This document shows, piece after piece, positions 16,425-25,850 of a DNA stretch of 64,000 nucleotides (its first letter is position 1; each line of letters begins with the position of its first letter). The notes beneath the pieces are model-generated. The model ran no database searches, was not told the origin of the DNA, and saw only the letters and a list, made by a program, of their open reading frames with translations. Source of the stretch: an uncultured Clostridia bacterium (lineage in GTDB: Bacteria; Bacillota; Clostridia; Oscillospirales; Ruminococcaceae). The stretch is from the NCBI GenBank assembly GCA_947624375.1, contig CANQKD010000009.1:47479-111478 (forward strand). The letters are read 5' to 3'. A program made the translations under genes and the position numbers.

Positions 16425-16792
16425 AAATCATTGAAACGAAAAATGCCCCTGCGGCGATAGGTCCGTACTCACAAGGAATTTTAGTGGGTGATCTTGTGTA
16501 CACTTCGGGGCAGATACCTCTTGTGCCCGATAGCGGCGTTCTGGCTGAGGGCGGCATCAAGGAGCAGACAACTCAGGCAATACAGAATTTGTCCGCAATT
16601 TTAGAGAGTGCAGGCAGCAGCCTTGAAAAGGTCATCAAGACGACCTGTTTTCTGCAAAACATGGGTGATTTTGCCGCCTTTAACGCTGTATATGAAAAGT
16701 ATTTTACTAGCAGTCCTGCAAGAAGCTGCATTGAGGTCTCAGCCCTGCCAAAAGGCGCGCTGGTGGAGATAGAAGCCATAGCCGAGCGGTAA
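16421..16792 (+). CDS. ridA: RidA family enamine/imine deaminase
   Basis: The 123-residue length is exact for Rid[15 protein letters not shown], and [22 protein letters not shown] contain the conserved Arg and Glu of the trimer-interface pocket. RidA hydrolyses 2-aminoacrylate, a by-product of serine and cysteine PLP lyases, so its place at the end of a sulfur operon suggests protection during cysteine breakdown. It overlaps the rhodanese stop by 4 nt. Confidence 0.95.
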   Translation: MKIIETKNAPAAIGPYSQGILVGDLVYTSGQIPLVPDSGVLAEGGIKEQTTQAIQNLSAILESAGSSLEKVIKTTCFLQNMGDFAAFNAVYEKYFTSSPARSCIEVSALPKGALVEIEAIAER

Positions 16793-16822
16793 AAAGGACA
16801 TATTCAAAATTTTCTTTTGCGC

Positions 16823-16849
16823 AAAAAAGCACCGCACAAGGCGATGCTT
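16823..16849 (-). terminator. Terminator of the 16886-18016 gene
   Basis: Stem AAGCATCGC/GCGGTGCTT with one mismatch and a 5-nt loop, followed by a T-run on the minus strand. A closely related hairpin occurs near 56825. It may also end the ridA operon from the other side. Confidence 0.8.
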
Positions 16850-16885
16850 AAAAATATATTGAAGCTGGCAAAACTGTTACAAAAG

Positions 16886-18016
16886 TTACCCACCAACTGA
16901 TATTCTTTCTACAAGCTCATTCGACTTATCAAAAACGAATATAAAGTCTTTGCAGGTCTCAAAAGTATAAGAACCACCGCTTTTTATCTTATCCATCGTT
17001 TTCTCTTTTATTTTTTTGAAGTCAGCGATCGAATAAGTAATGCAGCTGTTTTTATAGTATGTAATTATATTGTCCTCGTCCGCATAGACTATCTTCTCAC
17101 CTTTTTTGGTCTTAAAATTCTTAGCTTCTTTATCTTTCATATCATACACAGTCAGAACGTCATATTGATGTGTGTTCAGATCCGAAGAATATGACTCGTC
17201 CCCTCTCCCCGATTGCACACCAAGTATCAACAGCACATCACCGCATAGCATGATATTCCTTGCAGGCGCTTTACTGTGCGGCGTATCAAAGCGTTCAGTT
17301 TTGCCGCTGCCGATTATTTGAATTGTTTCACCGTCAGCGTTATCATCACGCCTTATCTGATAAACACAATTGTCATACACAAACAAAGGCACTGTTCCGA
17401 ACATGAACGAGCCGTTTTTGCATATCGCCGCAATGCTGTTGTTTTCCCTGCTGACTATAGTCTGACAGTTATCGCTTTCTGTAAAGGTGTATTCAGAAGA
17501 AGATTGCGCCGCATAAGACTTCTGTTCAACTGTCAGATCGAGAACACTATATTGTAAAATGGCTGCACTTTGATCTTCATATGTGCATTTTACATATAAG
17601 CTGTCGTTAGCGATGAAAATGTTTTCTATTTTCCCATCGGTCTGCTTCCGGCTTACAGGCTTGTATAAAGAATCGTATACATAAACAGAATGTCCGTCAG
17701 ACAGTACAAAAAAGCCGCCGCCATATTGAGCCAATGTGACACCGCTCCTATCTATAACTTTATCTTCAAACGATGAACTCTCCTCTGCAAACAGGTATAG
17801 ACCGTCTTCTTTTACTTGATAATAACTGCCGTTTTCGCCTTGAAGCACTATAGTATTTTTAGTGTAAGCCGCATAACTGTTTTCGTTTATTTCATTTACA
17901 GTAACCGATACATTAAGATCTTCGGAATTTTTTTGCCTGATAATAAAATAAACACAGCCAACTGCCGCAGCTGCTATAACAGCCGCCAACAGTATTGAAA
18001 TTATACGCTTTTTCAT
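16886..18016 (-). CDS. Membrane-anchored beta-propeller-like protein, unknown function
   Basis: A 376-residue protein with an N-terminal hydrophobic anchor (about 5-27) and an extracytoplasmic region of short repeating beta-strand units (VYVYDSLYKPV, ILQYSVLDLT, LTVYDMKDKE), typical of DUF5050/PQQ-like propellers. I see no catalytic residues. It follows a lipoprotein gene on the same strand (77-nt gap) and may be read from that gene's promoter. Confidence 0.75.
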   Translation of the reverse strand: MKKRIISILLAAVIAAAAVGCVYFIIRQKNSEDLNVSVTVNEINENSYAAYTKNTIVLQGENGSYYQVKEDGLYLFAEESSSFEDKVIDRSGVTLAQYGGGFFVLSDGHSVYVYDSLYKPVSRKQTDGKIENIFIANDSLYVKCTYEDQSAAILQYSVLDLTVEQKSYAAQSSSEYTFTESDNCQTIVSRENNSIAAICKNGSFMFGTVPLFVYDNCVYQIRRDDNADGETIQIIGSGKTERFDTPHSKAPARNIMLCGDVLLILGVQSGRGDESYSSDLNTHQYDVLTVYDMKDKEAKNFKTKKGEKIVYADEDNIITYYKNSCITYSIADFKKIKEKTMDKIKSGGSYTFETCKDFIFVFDKSNELVERISVGG

Positions 18017-18092
18017 TTAATTCCACTCCGATTATATCATCTAATGTCACCATACCGGGCTATAAAATGATTCTTTAGATCGGTTGCCGGGG

Positions 18093-18584
18093 TCAATCTT
18101 TATAGTAATTCCTGCCTATAAATAATTCCGTATCATAGTCATTATCTTCTCGGATAAAGATCATATCGACACCCTCATATTCAGGATGCTCATCCCATAT
18201 ATAGTTATAAGAAAACTCTATTGTATATGTCTTTTCAGCATCGGTCGTGATCTCAAATTTCGGATAACAATTATAATAGTAGATCTTTCCGTCATGTTTG
18301 TTTTCTTCGCCGCCGCCGGGACCCTTATACTCATAAGATACTATTTCCCCGTCAATGTAATCAAATAAGGTGCCAATCTCTTGCAGTGTCTGGTCTGAAT
18401 AGTTGTCTTTCATATCTTTATTAAAATAGTCAAACAATCCTTCTGAATTACTGTCAACAATACATTCCATCATCTGCTCGGCATTATTTTGAATATCTTT
18501 TTTATCAACGCGTTGATTGCCAACACAAGAAGTCAGAAAAAACATTGATAATAACAGAGAGATAGTCAAATATAAATTTTTCAT
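18093..18584 (-). CDS. DUF5104-like lipoprotein
   Basis: A 163-residue lipoprotein with signal MKNLYLTISLLLSMFFLTSC, so Cys20 would be lipidated. The mature part resembles the small DUF5104 proteins of Firmicutes (MMECIVDSNSEGLFDYF, then alternating strands). Function is unknown. It has its own promoter with phased direct repeats upstream, and the LytTR two-component genes lie immediately upstream on the same strand. Confidence 0.8.
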   Translation of the reverse strand: MKNLYLTISLLLSMFFLTSCVGNQRVDKKDIQNNAEQMMECIVDSNSEGLFDYFNKDMKDNYSDQTLQEIGTLFDYIDGEIVSYEYKGPGGGEENKHDGKIYYYNCYPKFEITTDAEKTYTIEFSYNYIWDEHPEYEGVDMIFIREDNDYDTELFIGRNYYKD

Positions 18585-18604
18585 GCAAAATACCTCCTGC
18601 TAAA

Positions 18605-18633
18605 ATCATAGCACGCGCAGTAAATATTTTCAA
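18605..18633 (-). promoter_or_regulatory. Promoter of the lipoprotein gene
   Basis: TTGAAA (18633-18628), 17 nt, TATGAT (18610-18605) on the minus strand, about 20 nt before the start codon's GGAGG site. The weak -35 fits activator control by a factor bound to the repeats at 18647-18694. Confidence 0.75.
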
Positions 18634-18646
18634 TAGGCTTTACACA

Positions 18647-18694
18647 AAAGTGCCGCAAAGTGTACCGAAATGTCGCTTTCTTGTACTGAAAGTG
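18647..18694 (-). promoter_or_regulatory. Helically phased CACTTT direct repeats, activator site
   Basis: AAAGTG (CACTTT on the gene strand) occurs at 18647, 18657 and 18689, with a degenerate AAATGT at 18668. The steps are 10, 11 and 21 bp, one or two helical turns, so all copies face the same side, just upstream of the -35. LytTR proteins bind such direct repeats, and a LytTR regulator is encoded 1.3 kb upstream on the same strand. Confidence 0.6.
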
Positions 18695-18710
18695 CATATA
18701 GTTAAGCTAA

Positions 18711-19991
18711 TTAACAATTAGAAATCATTACATTAAGCTCAAATACTCCGTCCTCATAATCGAATTTTACCAATCCCCCAAGTCTGTCTACCGATGACCT
18801 TATACTGCTTATTCCTACGCCGTGAAGTCCGCTGTCTTTTTTACTTGATACCAACGATGAAGTATCTACTTTCTCCGAAGTGTTAGTAATTACTATAAAC
18901 AGCTTCTCTCTATCCTCTGTTATACTTATCATAATATGTTTTTTAGGATCAGTTACCCTTTGGCAGCCCTCTATTGCATTGTCAAGACCGTTTCCTATTA
19001 TACGGCAAAGTTCTAATTCATCGGCTTTGATACCGGTTATGATGTTGACTTTGCAAATAAACTCTATGCTGTATGACCGGGCGAGAGAACCTTTGATATT
19101 TACTATAGAATCGACAGCATTATTTCCTGTATAGCAAGGCCTGTTCGCATACTTTACAAATGAATCAAGTTTGACGATATACTCTTTTGCAGAGGCAATA
19201 TCATTGTTTTCCAACATATCGCTCAAAACTAAAAATTGATTTTCTATATCGTGTTTAAACTCTCTTACCTGGTTATATGTCAGAGTCAGCAGTTTGTAAT
19301 TTTCCTGCTCTTGCTGTTTCATGGTTTCCAGATAATTTATTTTTATCTTATCTTCATAGCTTTCAAAAAAATTGAACATAGCAATATTTATAAATATTAT
19401 ACCGGAAAGAGAAACGCCTAAAGAAACGTAACTGTATTTGCTGCTGCCGACAAATCCGTCAAGTATTGTCTGCAAAAGAAAAATACTTATGATGGGAATA
19501 GCTATTATCAGTATCCAATACTTTATCGGCAATTCACGAAGTCTTTTATTTATAATGCGGTGCAGCAGACCTATAAGCCACAGATAGATTATATTAGTAC
19601 CCACCATTCCAAGATAACGACCTAATCCCGGCTCTAAGAAGTCTTGCGGCGCACCCATATTCGCAATACAAAGTATTCCTATAACAATAGGTTCTGAAAC
19701 CGATATTATCAACAAAAACAAGACATTCCAGAATACTTTATGGCTGACTGTATCATCGAAACAGATAACGGATATCAAGCAGACTATAATGATAGTTGAT
19801 AAAAGATTGACTAAAACATTATCGGTCAACAAAATTAACGCCGACAGACTTGCCACAGAAAGAAGATATACAACTGTAGTAACTATTTTACCTGTTTTTC
19901 GTTTGCTAAGCAGAGAAAAGAACAGGAACACCAGCAGCAGTTCTATAGATACGTTGACTATCTCGATGATGTTTTCAATTAGTATGTCCAT
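18711..19991 (-). CDS. AgrC-like GHKL sensor histidine kinase
   Basis: A 426-residue kinase with about six N-terminal membrane helices (to residue about 210), no periplasmic domain, a dimerisation helix with REFKHDIENQ carrying the phosphoacceptor His, and a GHKL ATPase (GNGLDNAIEG N-box, SGLHGVGISS G-box). This architecture is typical of peptide-sensing AgrC/BlpH kinases. The response regulator is 5 nt upstream in the same operon. No AgrD/AgrB-type peptide genes are visible, so the ligand is unknown. Confidence 0.93.
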   Translation of the reverse strand: MDILIENIIEIVNVSIELLLVFLFFSLLSKRKTGKIVTTVVYLLSVASLSALILLTDNVLVNLLSTIIIVCLISVICFDDTVSHKVFWNVLFLLIISVSEPIVIGILCIANMGAPQDFLEPGLGRYLGMVGTNIIYLWLIGLLHRIINKRLRELPIKYWILIIAIPIISIFLLQTILDGFVGSSKYSYVSLGVSLSGIIFINIAMFNFFESYEDKIKINYLETMKQQEQENYKLLTLTYNQVREFKHDIENQFLVLSDMLENNDIASAKEYIVKLDSFVKYANRPCYTGNNAVDSIVNIKGSLARSYSIEFICKVNIITGIKADELELCRIIGNGLDNAIEGCQRVTDPKKHIMISITEDREKLFIVITNTSEKVDTSSLVSSKKDSGLHGVGISSIRSSVDRLGGLVKFDYEDGVFELNVMISNC

Positions 19992-19996
19992 ATCGG

Positions 19997-20692
19997 CTAT
20001 CTCCCTGCTGCATAATTAAGATATTTAGAAACTACGTCATCTTTATACGTTTTCCCTATAGGGATCTTTTTTCCGTTCGTCAGGACAACATCATACTTTG
20101 TTATGTTTTGTATATGGTCGAGATTTACAAGTATCCCACGGTTTATAACTGCAAAATTATATTTTAACAATTCTCCGCACACAGTCGAAAAATCGCCGCT
20201 ATACTCTAATTCTCCGTTTATCGTGAAAAGTGATACCTTTCTTCTATGACCCTCAAAATAAAGAATATCCGTCAGTCTGAACTTGAAAGACAGGTTTTTA
20301 TTGCTGAAAGTAAAAGTTCTGAATCTCTGTTGACACTCATCAATAATAGAATTCAGCTGCTTGTTGTACATATAGTCCGGCTGACTTTTCAGAATGTATC
20401 GGAAAGCGCCTACATCATAGCCCTGAACAGCAAATTCCGCATAATTCGTCAGAAAAGAAATAATGACAGAATCATCTATATGTCTGATCCTTTCCGCAGT
20501 CTGCAACCCGTTCAGATCGGGCATTTCAACATCAAGTATAATAACCTCATACATTCCCTTAACGTAGCTGCTCAATAGTTCTCTTCCGCTTGTAAATTCA
20601 TGTATTACACAATCGGGTATCTTTATTTCTCTTAATCTGTTATGAAGTTGTTTCAAGAAAACAGGTTCATCATCAACGATAGCAATATTCAT
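19997..20692 (-). CDS. AgrA-like LytTR response regulator
   Basis: From the ATG at 20692 (GAGGTG upstream) the protein is 231 residues: receiver domain with AIVDDEP, phosphoacceptor Asp in ILDVEMPDLNG, and a C-terminal LytTR DNA-binding domain (LSFKFRLTDILYFEGHRRKV, NFAVINRGILVNLDHI). It forms a two-component pair with the kinase downstream. Targets are likely nearby: the phased repeats at 18647-18694 and perhaps the divergent permease operon. Confidence 0.93.
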   Translation of the reverse strand: MNIAIVDDEPVFLKQLHNRLREIKIPDCVIHEFTSGRELLSSYVKGMYEVIILDVEMPDLNGLQTAERIRHIDDSVIISFLTNYAEFAVQGYDVGAFRYILKSQPDYMYNKQLNSIIDECQQRFRTFTFSNKNLSFKFRLTDILYFEGHRRKVSLFTINGELEYSGDFSTVCGELLKYNFAVINRGILVNLDHIQNITKYDVVLTNGKKIPIGKTYKDDVVSKYLNYAAGR

Positions 20693-20952
20693 AATAATCA
20701 CCTCATATCCGAGCAATTTAATGCGTTAAATTATATTGTACCATACTTTCATTAAAAAAGCAAATATAAAAGCAACAAGCCGCAAGTTAAATGCCTGCGG
20801 CTATTCTATGAAGAATTATTAACAGAAGATACCCTACCCGGTGTAACGAGAAAAATGAATTTTTGTCAGACAGGCAAACTGATCCTTGCCATGATTTGGC
20901 ACATTTGTTACGGGTATGCCGCTTGCTCCTCAGGCGCCAGACCTATGTACAG

Positions 20953-20981
20953 TTGACAAATAATACAAAATATTGTATAAT
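20953..20981 (+). promoter_or_regulatory. Consensus promoter of the FtsX-type permease operon
   Basis: TTGACA (20953-20958), 17 nt, TATAAT (20976-20981): a perfect consensus. The spacer holds a palindrome ATACAA-N4-TTGTAT (20963-20978), a candidate operator. The gap from 20693 to 20952 otherwise contains only a GCCGCAAG/CTGCGGC hairpin near 20780-20800. Confidence 0.88.
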
Positions 20982-21012
20982 TATCACAAGATATCTGAAA
21001 GGAGAAATTGCA

Positions 21013-22341
21013 ATGCGATACATATTCAAAAATATCGTCAGCACTGTTGCCAAAACTCCTCTGCTTGCTTTTTTAATAGTATTGTGTCTGGTATCGTCAA
21101 CTTTTGCGATACTTTATTCAAACGGCTCATTTCAGAATTACGAACATCAGCGAACTATAAACAATGAATTTCGTTTGTACGATGAATATGGCTCACTGAT
21201 AACTACTTTAACAATAGAACTTCGAGATGAAAATAACGAACGCATAAACGGCACTGTAGGTGAATTGCGACAGGTAATGGATATGCTCAGCGACGAAACC
21301 AAAGAAGGTTTTATAGGATTCTTTTTTTATTTAGATATGGGTCTTGAAGAAAAGCCCACAGAACTGGAAGCTATAAAAGAATATATACTTCGCAACGAAA
21401 TTACAGATTATTTAAATGCAGACGGCAGTGTTGATCTTGATAACCTGTGCGATACAGTTGATCATTATATCCAGAACGGCAAACCCGTAAATGAACTTTT
21501 TCTGACCGACGTGGCCATTCGCATTGAATATCATAAGGATACAAAGGAGTATGGTGTATACAGCGAATATGCCAAAAACCGGACTGTACTTGCAGGGAGA
21601 GGATTGTCAGACGACGACTACAGAAAAGGTCAGTACATTATGACGGTTGATGAGAATTATCCCGGTCTTTTGGAAGTAGATTCATATTCGGAAGCAGTGG
21701 GTCGGGAATTTGAATTGTTTGGCAAAACATATAAAATAGTAGGTGTGACAGAGGATACGTTCGGTTATGAAGTGCCGTTTGACACAATACCAGACAGTGC
21801 GGATTACAGGTCTTTTTCTATAACCATAAACGATGGAATGATAACTACCCCGGTGTACGATGAACTGTGTGACGCTTTAAGAAGCGTTTACGGCGACAAA
21901 GTGGTAATTCCCGAAATAAAGACCGCCGATGTTACGGACGTAAATTTTTACACAACGCTTATGTGGGTGTCGGTGCTTATCGCCGTGATATCTGCAATAA
22001 ACATAGCTATACTTTTCCGCTACATTCTCAACACACGCAAAAAAGAACTTTCGATAATGCGCATATGCGGCTGCACCAAGGGAAGAGCAAGAAGAATGTA
22101 TGTAGGCGAAATATTGCTTGTTTCTTCGGCTGTATATGTCATATGTGCATTGATATTCTCTCAGCTTGTTCTGCCGTATCTCGTAAGATTTTATGAAAAC
22201 ATTATGGACGTTTACAACTTTAAGGCATATGCAATAATGTATGCGGTGTACATTGCGGCTATCTATATTACAGTAAACATTACGACAGTTATATACTTAC
22301 ATTCTGATCCGGCAGCGATGCTAAAAGAAAGGGGCAGGTAG
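21013..22341 (+). CDS. FtsX/MacB-type ABC permease, subunit 1
   Basis: From the ATG at 21013 (GGAG site) the protein is about 442 residues. A first helix (about 16-36) is followed by a large extracytoplasmic domain (about 40-320) and three C-terminal helices, with the FtsX signature ISAINIAILFRYILNTRKKELSIMRICGCTKG. Such permeases are mechanotransducers or peptide exporters working with a separate ATPase. No ATPase gene is adjacent, so it must be supplied elsewhere. Confidence 0.88.
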   Translation: MRYIFKNIVSTVAKTPLLAFLIVLCLVSSTFAILYSNGSFQNYEHQRTINNEFRLYDEYGSLITTLTIELRDENNERINGTVGELRQVMDMLSDETKEGFIGFFFYLDMGLEEKPTELEAIKEYILRNEITDYLNADGSVDLDNLCDTVDHYIQNGKPVNELFLTDVAIRIEYHKDTKEYGVYSEYAKNRTVLAGRGLSDDDYRKGQYIMTVDENYPGLLEVDSYSEAVGREFELFGKTYKIVGVTEDTFGYEVPFDTIPDSADYRSFSITINDGMITTPVYDELCDALRSVYGDKVVIPEIKTADVTDVNFYTTLMWVSVLIAVISAINIAILFRYILNTRKKELSIMRICGCTKGRARRMYVGEILLVSSAVYVICALIFSQLVLPYLVRFYENIMDVYNFKAYAIMYAVYIAAIYITVNITTVIYLHSDPAAMLKERGR

Positions 22342-22342
22342 C

Positions 22343-23608
22343 ATGATAAAGCTAGGATTCAAAGAATTTCAGCGCAATATTTTTGTAAACCTTTTTATAG
22401 TGGTACAGCTTGCCGCCGCTATGATACTTATTGCTGCTGTAATATCCTCTATACTGTCAAGAAGCGTATACTACACGCCTTTCAAAGATGTACTTTCAAA
22501 AGACGGCGTTATCATCACCTGTGCAGGCTCAGATGCATTTATGAGCGAGGCGGACGGCAAACGCGTTCTGAACAAGATAGAGGATATCGACGGTGTGTCG
22601 CAGGTCTGTGCAGGTTACAGCGTGTATGCATATTATGACCCGTCAGGCAAAAATGACGACAAACACAAAACTCAGTCGCCTGTGGCTCTTAACGACGGAT
22701 ACATAGAGCACTATGATCCAGCTATGTCAGGCGGCGTGTGGCTCTCTCAGACAGTCAGTCATGACAGCGATAAACTTTACGGCGTTATCACCGATAACGG
22801 CAGCATAAAAACAGGCGACGTAATAACTTTGACATACGGATATTACGAAGATGATGATGTAAATTTTGAAAACTATGTGACCAAAGAAATGCCCGTTGAG
22901 ATAGTCGGAACTATAAAAGACGGAAGCAAGGTGCTTGATTTCGGCAAAAGATACTCGGTACACGACAACTTTGATTTCAGAGATCTGTATGTTGACTATT
23001 ACTTTGAAAAAGAGACCGTTCCGCGTTTGTTTATACCCCTCTCGCAGATACAGGACGATGCACATCTTAACTTTGTTACATACCACGGCAATATTATAGT
23101 AAATTTTGAGGAGGGGCTGTCACAGGAGAGGCAGGACGAATTAAAAGAACAGCTAAATATTGAAGGCATGATGCAGGGCGAACTGAAACAGATAAACTCA
23201 AACAGCAAAGACTACATAAACACTCAGCTGATACAGCTTTTGCCCATACTGATATGCTCTTTCACGCTGGTGATCGTCAGCAGTATATCTATATGCGCAC
23301 TTAACGCAAGCAGAAGCCTGCGGGTATACGGTGTGTACTTTTTGTGCGGCTGCCGATGGAAAAGCTGCCTTTTGATAAATATCATCAGCAACATGATAAC
23401 AATGCTGCTCGGCGCGTATCTTGCCGCAGTAGCTATGGCAGTGATAAAGTTTACGGGGCTTATTAGCAAGACTGTGCTTTCGTTTGGCATATGGCAGTTT
23501 GCAGGCTGCGCGGCGCTGGCGGCTTTAAACCTGCTTGCCGCTACTGTAATACCTGTTATACTTATGCACCGCAGCACGCCGAAAGAAATACTGTCGGCGA
23601 ATGAATAA
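22343..23608 (+). CDS. FtsX/MacB-type ABC permease, subunit 2
   Basis: A 421-residue protein with the same plan: helix at about 13-37, large outer domain, three helices from about 295, and the FtsX-like segment SRSLRVYGVYFLCGCRWKSC. It starts 1 nt after subunit 1 stops, so the two are coupled and probably form a heterodimer. There is no ATPase next to it. Confidence 0.87.
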   Translation: MIKLGFKEFQRNIFVNLFIVVQLAAAMILIAAVISSILSRSVYYTPFKDVLSKDGVIITCAGSDAFMSEADGKRVLNKIEDIDGVSQVCAGYSVYAYYDPSGKNDDKHKTQSPVALNDGYIEHYDPAMSGGVWLSQTVSHDSDKLYGVITDNGSIKTGDVITLTYGYYEDDDVNFENYVTKEMPVEIVGTIKDGSKVLDFGKRYSVHDNFDFRDLYVDYYFEKETVPRLFIPLSQIQDDAHLNFVTYHGNIIVNFEEGLSQERQDELKEQLNIEGMMQGELKQINSNSKDYINTQLIQLLPILICSFTLVIVSSISICALNASRSLRVYGVYFLCGCRWKSCLLINIISNMITMLLGAYLAAVAMAVIKFTGLISKTVLSFGIWQFAGCAALAALNLLAATVIPVILMHRSTPKEILSANE

Positions 23609-23682
23609 AGAGCTCACAATGGACTTGGTTCACGACCGAGAGCACGTTCAAAATACAATGAGGTTATCGCGAAAAGAGAAAT

Positions 23683-23778
23683 TGACATCGAAATCGAGAT
23701 GAACGGAGCGTTCGATGCAAATGTGTCAGTGTTTCTCAAAAGCGCATAAGAATAGCCGCAGACAATTCTGCGGCTTTC
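23683..23778 (+). repeat. Gene 3'-end remnant and hairpin, copy 1
   Basis: This segment is about 85-90% identical to 32152-32255. Its open frame ends MNGAFDANVSVFLKSA and is followed by the hairpin AGCCGCAGACAATTCTGCGGCT (23754-23775). The two copies differ mostly at third codon positions, so both descend from genuine coding ends. I take it for the 3' remnant of a lost paralog, now beyond any start codon. No other feature is visible between 23609 and 23895. Confidence 0.65.
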
Positions 23779-23895
23779 TCTTTGCGATAATATAATAATA
23801 TGAGTTGACAGCACAGACGAACGCGCACATTACAGCGAGATACATTATCAGCGGCTCGTCGAAATCAAAGAAAACAAATTATATTTTAGGGGTCA

Positions 23896-25323
23896 TTAAA
23901 TATCCACTCCATACGATCTGAGGATACCGATATTTTTTTCTTTTCTTTTATTTATTTCCGAGATCGTTTCATCATACAGCTGTTTATTATTGAGAATATT
24001 ACCTATATATTCTCTTCTCTCTTTGTTGCTTTGCTTAATTTCTTCACATGATCTGATGTAGTCGGTTTCTGTAAAACCGTCTATATTATGTTCTAATTTA
24101 TATAATGCACGCTTAAGCGCAATTTCCTCTCTTCTGTCAACAATTTCATAAGGGTCGTCAAGCTCAAAGCAAAATAGCCCGTCGCGATCATTGATATGCC
24201 TGCAAAACTGTACATCAGGGCCATGAAGATCAAGTCCCATAAAATAAATTGTATAAAGATAATCTATCACATCACGCAATGTCTGTACTTTTTCAAATTC
24301 AGGCAAGACCCACTTTTTAACTGCGCTCAGCGCTCTTTCAAATTCGTTTATAACTCTGTCGTTTTCAATTTTCGGAAATCCAAAATACATTATGCTGCGT
24401 TTGTATTCAAAGTCATAATCAAATAAGTGACTGCGTTTGTAGAACTCCGAAATACCGATCATCCAATTGCAATTCATTCTCGGGCTGCAATTCAGATCAA
24501 TTTCCGATCTATATATAGTAGCGATCCCAGCTGTTATATTAAAATCATAATCGCTTTCTTTCTTCAAACCGATGATCTGAATAAAACTGTTATCAACAAA
24601 GCGTATGTAATGCGGATATTTGGTTTTTGTCTTGACAAAACCAAGCGGCTCCAGAGCCTTGCCAAACACCATTTTGAAAGCCGCATTCATAGTAAGTTTT
24701 TTCGCGCCGCCTTCTGAAACAGTAATTTTATTTTTGAAAAACAACGAAACAACATTCGTATCTTTGTCCGCCATGCCGATAAGATCCTCATGATCAGAGA
24801 CCATATATTTTTGCTCTATTCCCAGAACGGAAGCTGCTTCATACAAAGCATCCTCAACGAAGACCTCGTCCTTGTTCCATATTTCAGAGAGTTGTTTCCA
24901 CGTTTTACCCGATGCTAAAAGTTCTTCCCAGCATTCTTGCTTTCCCTTTCTGGAATCATTCCCGTCAAATCCGTACCCAGAGCCGTCGCCGACGATAACC
25001 GTATCCGCCGCAGACTGATCTTTATACAATTCCAGCAGAGCAAAGTCGCTGTCAACGACCTCCATACCGAAACTGCTTGTTTTCATCTCCGCCGCTGTCT
25101 GCCGCGCATCGGTCTTGACCTGTTTGGGATCATCCAGATATTTATCTGATGCAAGTGTTACCCATTTTCCGCTTTGGGAAAAAGCAAGAATATAACATAC
25201 GCTTGATTCTTCCTCAGAGCATGGCACAAGGTCGCGCTTTTGCATTACATCGCAGAATGATTTTACAAATTGCTCCCTGCCGCAGTTGTTCTTTATTTGT
25301 ACCAACGAAAAAAATCTGCCCAT
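23896..25323 (-). CDS. Hypothetical protein, 475 residues, DUF4304-like middle part
   Basis: A soluble acidic protein with a good start (AAGGAG, 7 nt). The N-terminal 200 residues show no motif I recognise. The middle (MNAAFKMVFGKALEPLGF, then HYIRFVDNSFIQIIGL) resembles the DUF4304 pattern by eye, and the C-terminal 120 residues are highly charged helices. DUF4304-like proteins often occur as immunity or orphan genes in variable regions, and this gene borders a scarred mobile region. Function unknown. Confidence 0.75.
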   Translation of the reverse strand: MGRFFSLVQIKNNCGREQFVKSFCDVMQKRDLVPCSEEESSVCYILAFSQSGKWVTLASDKYLDDPKQVKTDARQTAAEMKTSSFGMEVVDSDFALLELYKDQSAADTVIVGDGSGYGFDGNDSRKGKQECWEELLASGKTWKQLSEIWNKDEVFVEDALYEAASVLGIEQKYMVSDHEDLIGMADKDTNVVSLFFKNKITVSEGGAKKLTMNAAFKMVFGKALEPLGFVKTKTKYPHYIRFVDNSFIQIIGLKKESDYDFNITAGIATIYRSEIDLNCSPRMNCNWMIGISEFYKRSHLFDYDFEYKRSIMYFGFPKIENDRVINEFERALSAVKKWVLPEFEKVQTLRDVIDYLYTIYFMGLDLHGPDVQFCRHINDRDGLFCFELDDPYEIVDRREEIALKRALYKLEHNIDGFTETDYIRSCEEIKQSNKERREYIGNILNNKQLYDETISEINKRKEKNIGILRSYGVDI

Positions 25324-25460
25324 AAGTTTCTCCTTGGATCATCGAATATATTTATGATCTCATTATAGCATAATTGTTCTCCGATTGCAAGATGCGATAA
25401 AAAAACACTGATGTCAAATCCACTCTCACAATTTACTGATTTCATCTTTACGAATAATTA

Positions 25461-25850
25461 TTACCGCTGCTTATCGTCTTTGGGCGAAGTGGCGAAATAT
25501 TTCACATAAGCCCTGAAAAATGACGAATAATCTTTAAATCCGCAGCACAGAGCCGCATTTTGTGCGCTCTCTCCGCCGTATATTTTTTCTCTTGCCGCTG
25601 TCAGTCGTTTTATGGTGATATACTCCCACGGTGATGACCCCAAAGCCTGTCTGAATATCCTGCCAAACTGCGATGTGCTCAGGTAAAAATGCTGTGCAAG
25701 TTCCGGCACTGTCAGGTCGTCAAAAATATGCGCGTTCACATACGACATAATTTTTTCGGCAGCGCTTTGGGACGGCGGATACTCAAAGTCGGTGCGGCTC
25801 AAAAACAGCTTGTTTATCATATCCAGCAGAAGAAAATTATGTGCGGTTAT
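25461..25850 (-). pseudogene. AraC-family regulator, 5'-truncated
   Basis: The frame encodes the complete C-terminal AraC DNA-binding domain with two helix-turn-helices (TVPELAQHFYLSTSQFGRIF and CCGFKDYSSFFRAY). The effector domain is missing. Homology fades at about 25850, where a truncated recombinase begins on the other strand, so the gene was cut at that junction. The ATG at 25820 has no ribosome site. Confidence 0.8.
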
